Source of the DNA: Rhodoplanes sp049284695
GTDB taxonomy: Bacteria > Pseudomonadota > Alphaproteobacteria > Rhizobiales > Xanthobacteraceae
NCBI GenBank assembly: GCA_049284695.1
Contig: JBAPYK010000193.1
Location: forward strand, 1-7,456
Reading direction: 5' to 3'
Length of the DNA: 7,456 bases
Of the stretch, positions 6,268 to 7,456 are shown piece after piece. Each line of letters opens with the position of its first letter. The first letter of the stretch is position 1. Under the pieces are notes generated by a model, which was not told the DNA's origin, ran no database searches, and saw only the letters and a program-made list of their open reading frames with translations. The translations under genes were made by a program, and so were the position numbers.

Positions 6268-7026
6268 AGCACACGGTCAGATTTTCCCAAGCCTCTTCGC
6301 GTCGATGTCTTGGCCGACGCCAGATCTCGGCTGACGCGATCGCGCCGATACTTTATTCCTGTCTGTCTTTATCCGCACACCCTGTATCGAACATGCGCCG
6401 GCGTTTCAGCCCTGTTCGAGAAATATGAGCTCCGCGCGCATGACCACCTGATTGTGATCGCTGACCGGCTTCTGGTCTTGGATCGTCTCGTCACCGGCCG
6501 GTATTGGTCGGCGAATTCAGCGCACATCGCCGCGCGACGGGAGGCGGAACAGATTTCCAAACTGATTGACCGCGTTTCTCACAAGTCGGGTGCGCAGGCC
6601 CGCGGACGCATCGTGTTCTGGGACGACATCGCCGAAACGGCCGACTATGCCGCCTTCGCGTCGCGCCTGCGAAAGGAAGTTCTGGGCGACGACATTCTTG
6701 CGGCGACAATTGACGAATTCGCAGGACAGCGAGTCGCGCGGTTCGGTCTTGGCGCTGCGCCCGATCGCGAACGGGGGTACGAGCGTGAGTATCTGCTGTC
6801 CGAGGTCTGCATGAGCGTCTATTGCACCGAAGTGCTGGAATATCGGATGGAAGTTTGGGAGCGCCCTCCCGCGCCTGGCGTCCCCGATCCCCTGAAATTG
6901 CTGTACGACGATCGCAGTGCGTTGATTGAGCGCGCGACGGGACGTTCCGCTCGCCGCGTCCTTGGTTTTCTCAATCCCGACGTTCTCGTGCGAACGCGCG
7001 ACGCTTGCGGCAGCCCGAATCGCTAA
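6265..7026 (+). CDS. Divergent tRNA-dependent cyclodipeptide synthase (CDPS-like)
   Basis: This 253-residue protein (TTG start) has the length and order of elements of CDPSs. These are soluble enzymes related to class Ic aminoacyl-tRNA synthetases that join two aminoacyl groups from charged tRNAs into a diketopiperazine. Strand YFIPVCLYPH (about 29-38) aligns with the AlbC strand bearing the nucleophilic Ser37. DHLIVIAD (60-67) matches the second Rossmann strand, and IVFWDDI then a helix (116-122 on) matches the segment before the core helices. Y176-LLS-E180 matches catalytic Tyr178 and Glu182 of AlbC. Two departures stand out: Cys34 sits at the Ser position, and VWERP (197-201) replaces the V-Y-P/Y-H motif that defines XYP and NYH subfamilies. 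The basic tRNA-binding helix is modest (RR at 91-92). No cyclodipeptide oxidase, P450 or methyltransferase is adjacent; the partner is the membrane protein 75 bp upstream. Alignment was by eye from memory, so the fold call is moderate and the reaction uncertain. Confidence 0.68.
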   Translation: MSTRSDFPKPLRVDVLADARSRLTRSRRYFIPVCLYPHTLYRTCAGVSALFEKYELRAHDHLIVIADRLLVLDRLVTGRYWSANSAHIAARREAEQISKLIDRVSHKSGAQARGRIVFWDDIAETADYAAFASRLRKEVLGDDILAATIDEFAGQRVARFGLGAAPDRERGYEREYLLSEVCMSVYCTEVLEYRMEVWERPPAPGVPDPLKLLYDDRSALIERATGRSARRVLGFLNPDVLVRTRDACGSPNR

Positions 7027-7371
7027 TCTTGTTGGGCGAGTCGTTAACCATGCTAGTCGAATAATTCCCTGACGTCAGCCGACCCCTTTTCGTCGGCAGC
7101 GGCAAGCAAGCCGCCCGCGCCCATTGCGAAACCTATCCAAACGCTGCGTTAATGAAGGTCGAAATTCGGATCGAGCCCTCGCAAACCCCCATTTGAATGC
7201 CCGGCGCTGCCTACCCCGCGGTGGAACAAACTCGGAGGTCATGCGTTACGCGGACCAAGTCTGAGAAAAATTCCTGATGTCTGTCCGTTCGTCGTTTGCC
7301 GCGGCTCACGTCCTGCGTGGCGAAAGCGGCACCGTCGTGACCTGTCCATAACAAGCGAAGAGGGGAAACGA
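7027..7371. other. 345-bp intergenic region after the CDPS-like gene
   Basis: No supported gene lies here. The left part holds a palindrome and hairpin (listed separately). The right part leads to the next gene and ends with its Shine-Dalgarno AAGAGGGG (7358-7365 region). A minus-strand open frame at 7211-7426 is Arg-rich, lacks a ribosome binding site and overlaps the next gene, so it is discounted. No clear promoter hexamers could be placed. Confidence 0.45.
7069..7097 (+). terminator. Palindrome and hairpin after the CDPS-like gene
   Basis: A perfect 10-bp palindrome CTGACGTCAG (7069-7078) runs straight into a hairpin with arms GCCGAC (7078-7083) and GTCGGC (7092-7097) around an 8-nt loop containing TTTT. 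It lies 43 bp after the stop codon. The hairpin may end transcription of the membrane protein-CDPS unit, although no U-run follows; the palindrome could instead be a protein-binding site for the next gene. Confidence 0.3.
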
Positions 7372-7456
7372 ATGCTCGCACGCACTCTGATTGCCGTTGC
7401 GGCCGTCCTGGCGCTCTCTTTCTCAACCGGGCGCTCGCAAGCGCAGTACTACGGGG
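7372..7456 (+). CDS. Exported protein, N-terminal fragment cut by window end
   Basis: Only 28 codons are present. They encode a clear signal peptide: M-L-A-R head, hydrophobic TLIAVAAVLALSF, then a likely signal peptidase I site after SQA before QYYG. The start is firm: AGAGGGG lies about 7 nt upstream of ATG at 7372. The mature protein lies outside the window, so its function cannot be judged. The 345-bp gap and the hairpin before it suggest a separate transcription unit from the CDPS-like gene. Confidence 0.7.
   Translation, partial: MLARTLIAVAAVLALSFSTGRSQAQYYG

Noticed and set aside
7211..7426. 71-codon minus-strand frame at the window end
   Set aside because: Overlaps the signal-peptide gene start, is Arg-rich and has no ribosome binding site.
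1..7456. CRISPR array, insertion sequence, tRNA or riboswitch
   Set aside because: No regularly spaced repeats, transposase motifs, cloverleaf or recognised riboswitch core was seen on either strand.

Overview
The window looks like a stretch of a GC-rich proteobacterial chromosome, most likely alphaproteobacterial. That placement is an inference from GC-rich codon usage, a DsbB-type protein paired with a DUF5993 microprotein, and a CzcD/ZitB-type metal exporter. The sequence does not fix genus or species. No rRNA, tRNA, CRISPR array, transposase or phage gene is visible.

Layout. Positions 1-823 are sparse: a doubtful 34-residue ORF (+), a 65-residue membrane protein (-) with a strong Shine-Dalgarno, then a 359-bp gap with an AT-rich patch and an inverted repeat. 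Next comes a Pro/Ser/Gln-rich putative lipoprotein (824-1279, +) carrying a 51-bp-period tandem duplication. Converging on it is a two-gene minus-strand operon: a DUF5993 microprotein (2005-2160), then a DsbB-like quinone:disulfide oxidoreductase (1417-1977) with only the first of the two classical cysteine pairs. Diverging from that operon is a secreted NTF2/SnoaL-like protein (2341-2850), followed by a cation diffusion facilitator exporter (2982-3905).

The most unusual part is 4013-7097. A candidate sigma70 promoter precedes a large unrecognised polytopic membrane protein (about 674 aa, about nine membrane segments). After 75 bp without a visible terminator comes a protein read here as a divergent tRNA-dependent cyclodipeptide synthase (CDPS). 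It keeps the Tyr-x-x-x-Glu catalytic pair at nearly the same positions as AlbC. By eye alignment it has Cys where the catalytic Ser nucleophile should be, and no CDPS tailoring enzyme lies beside it. The pair could be a small cyclodipeptide (or other aminoacyl-tRNA-dependent) synthesis-plus-membrane-partner module. That function is inferred, not shown.

The window ends inside a gene for an exported protein, of which only the signal peptide is visible.
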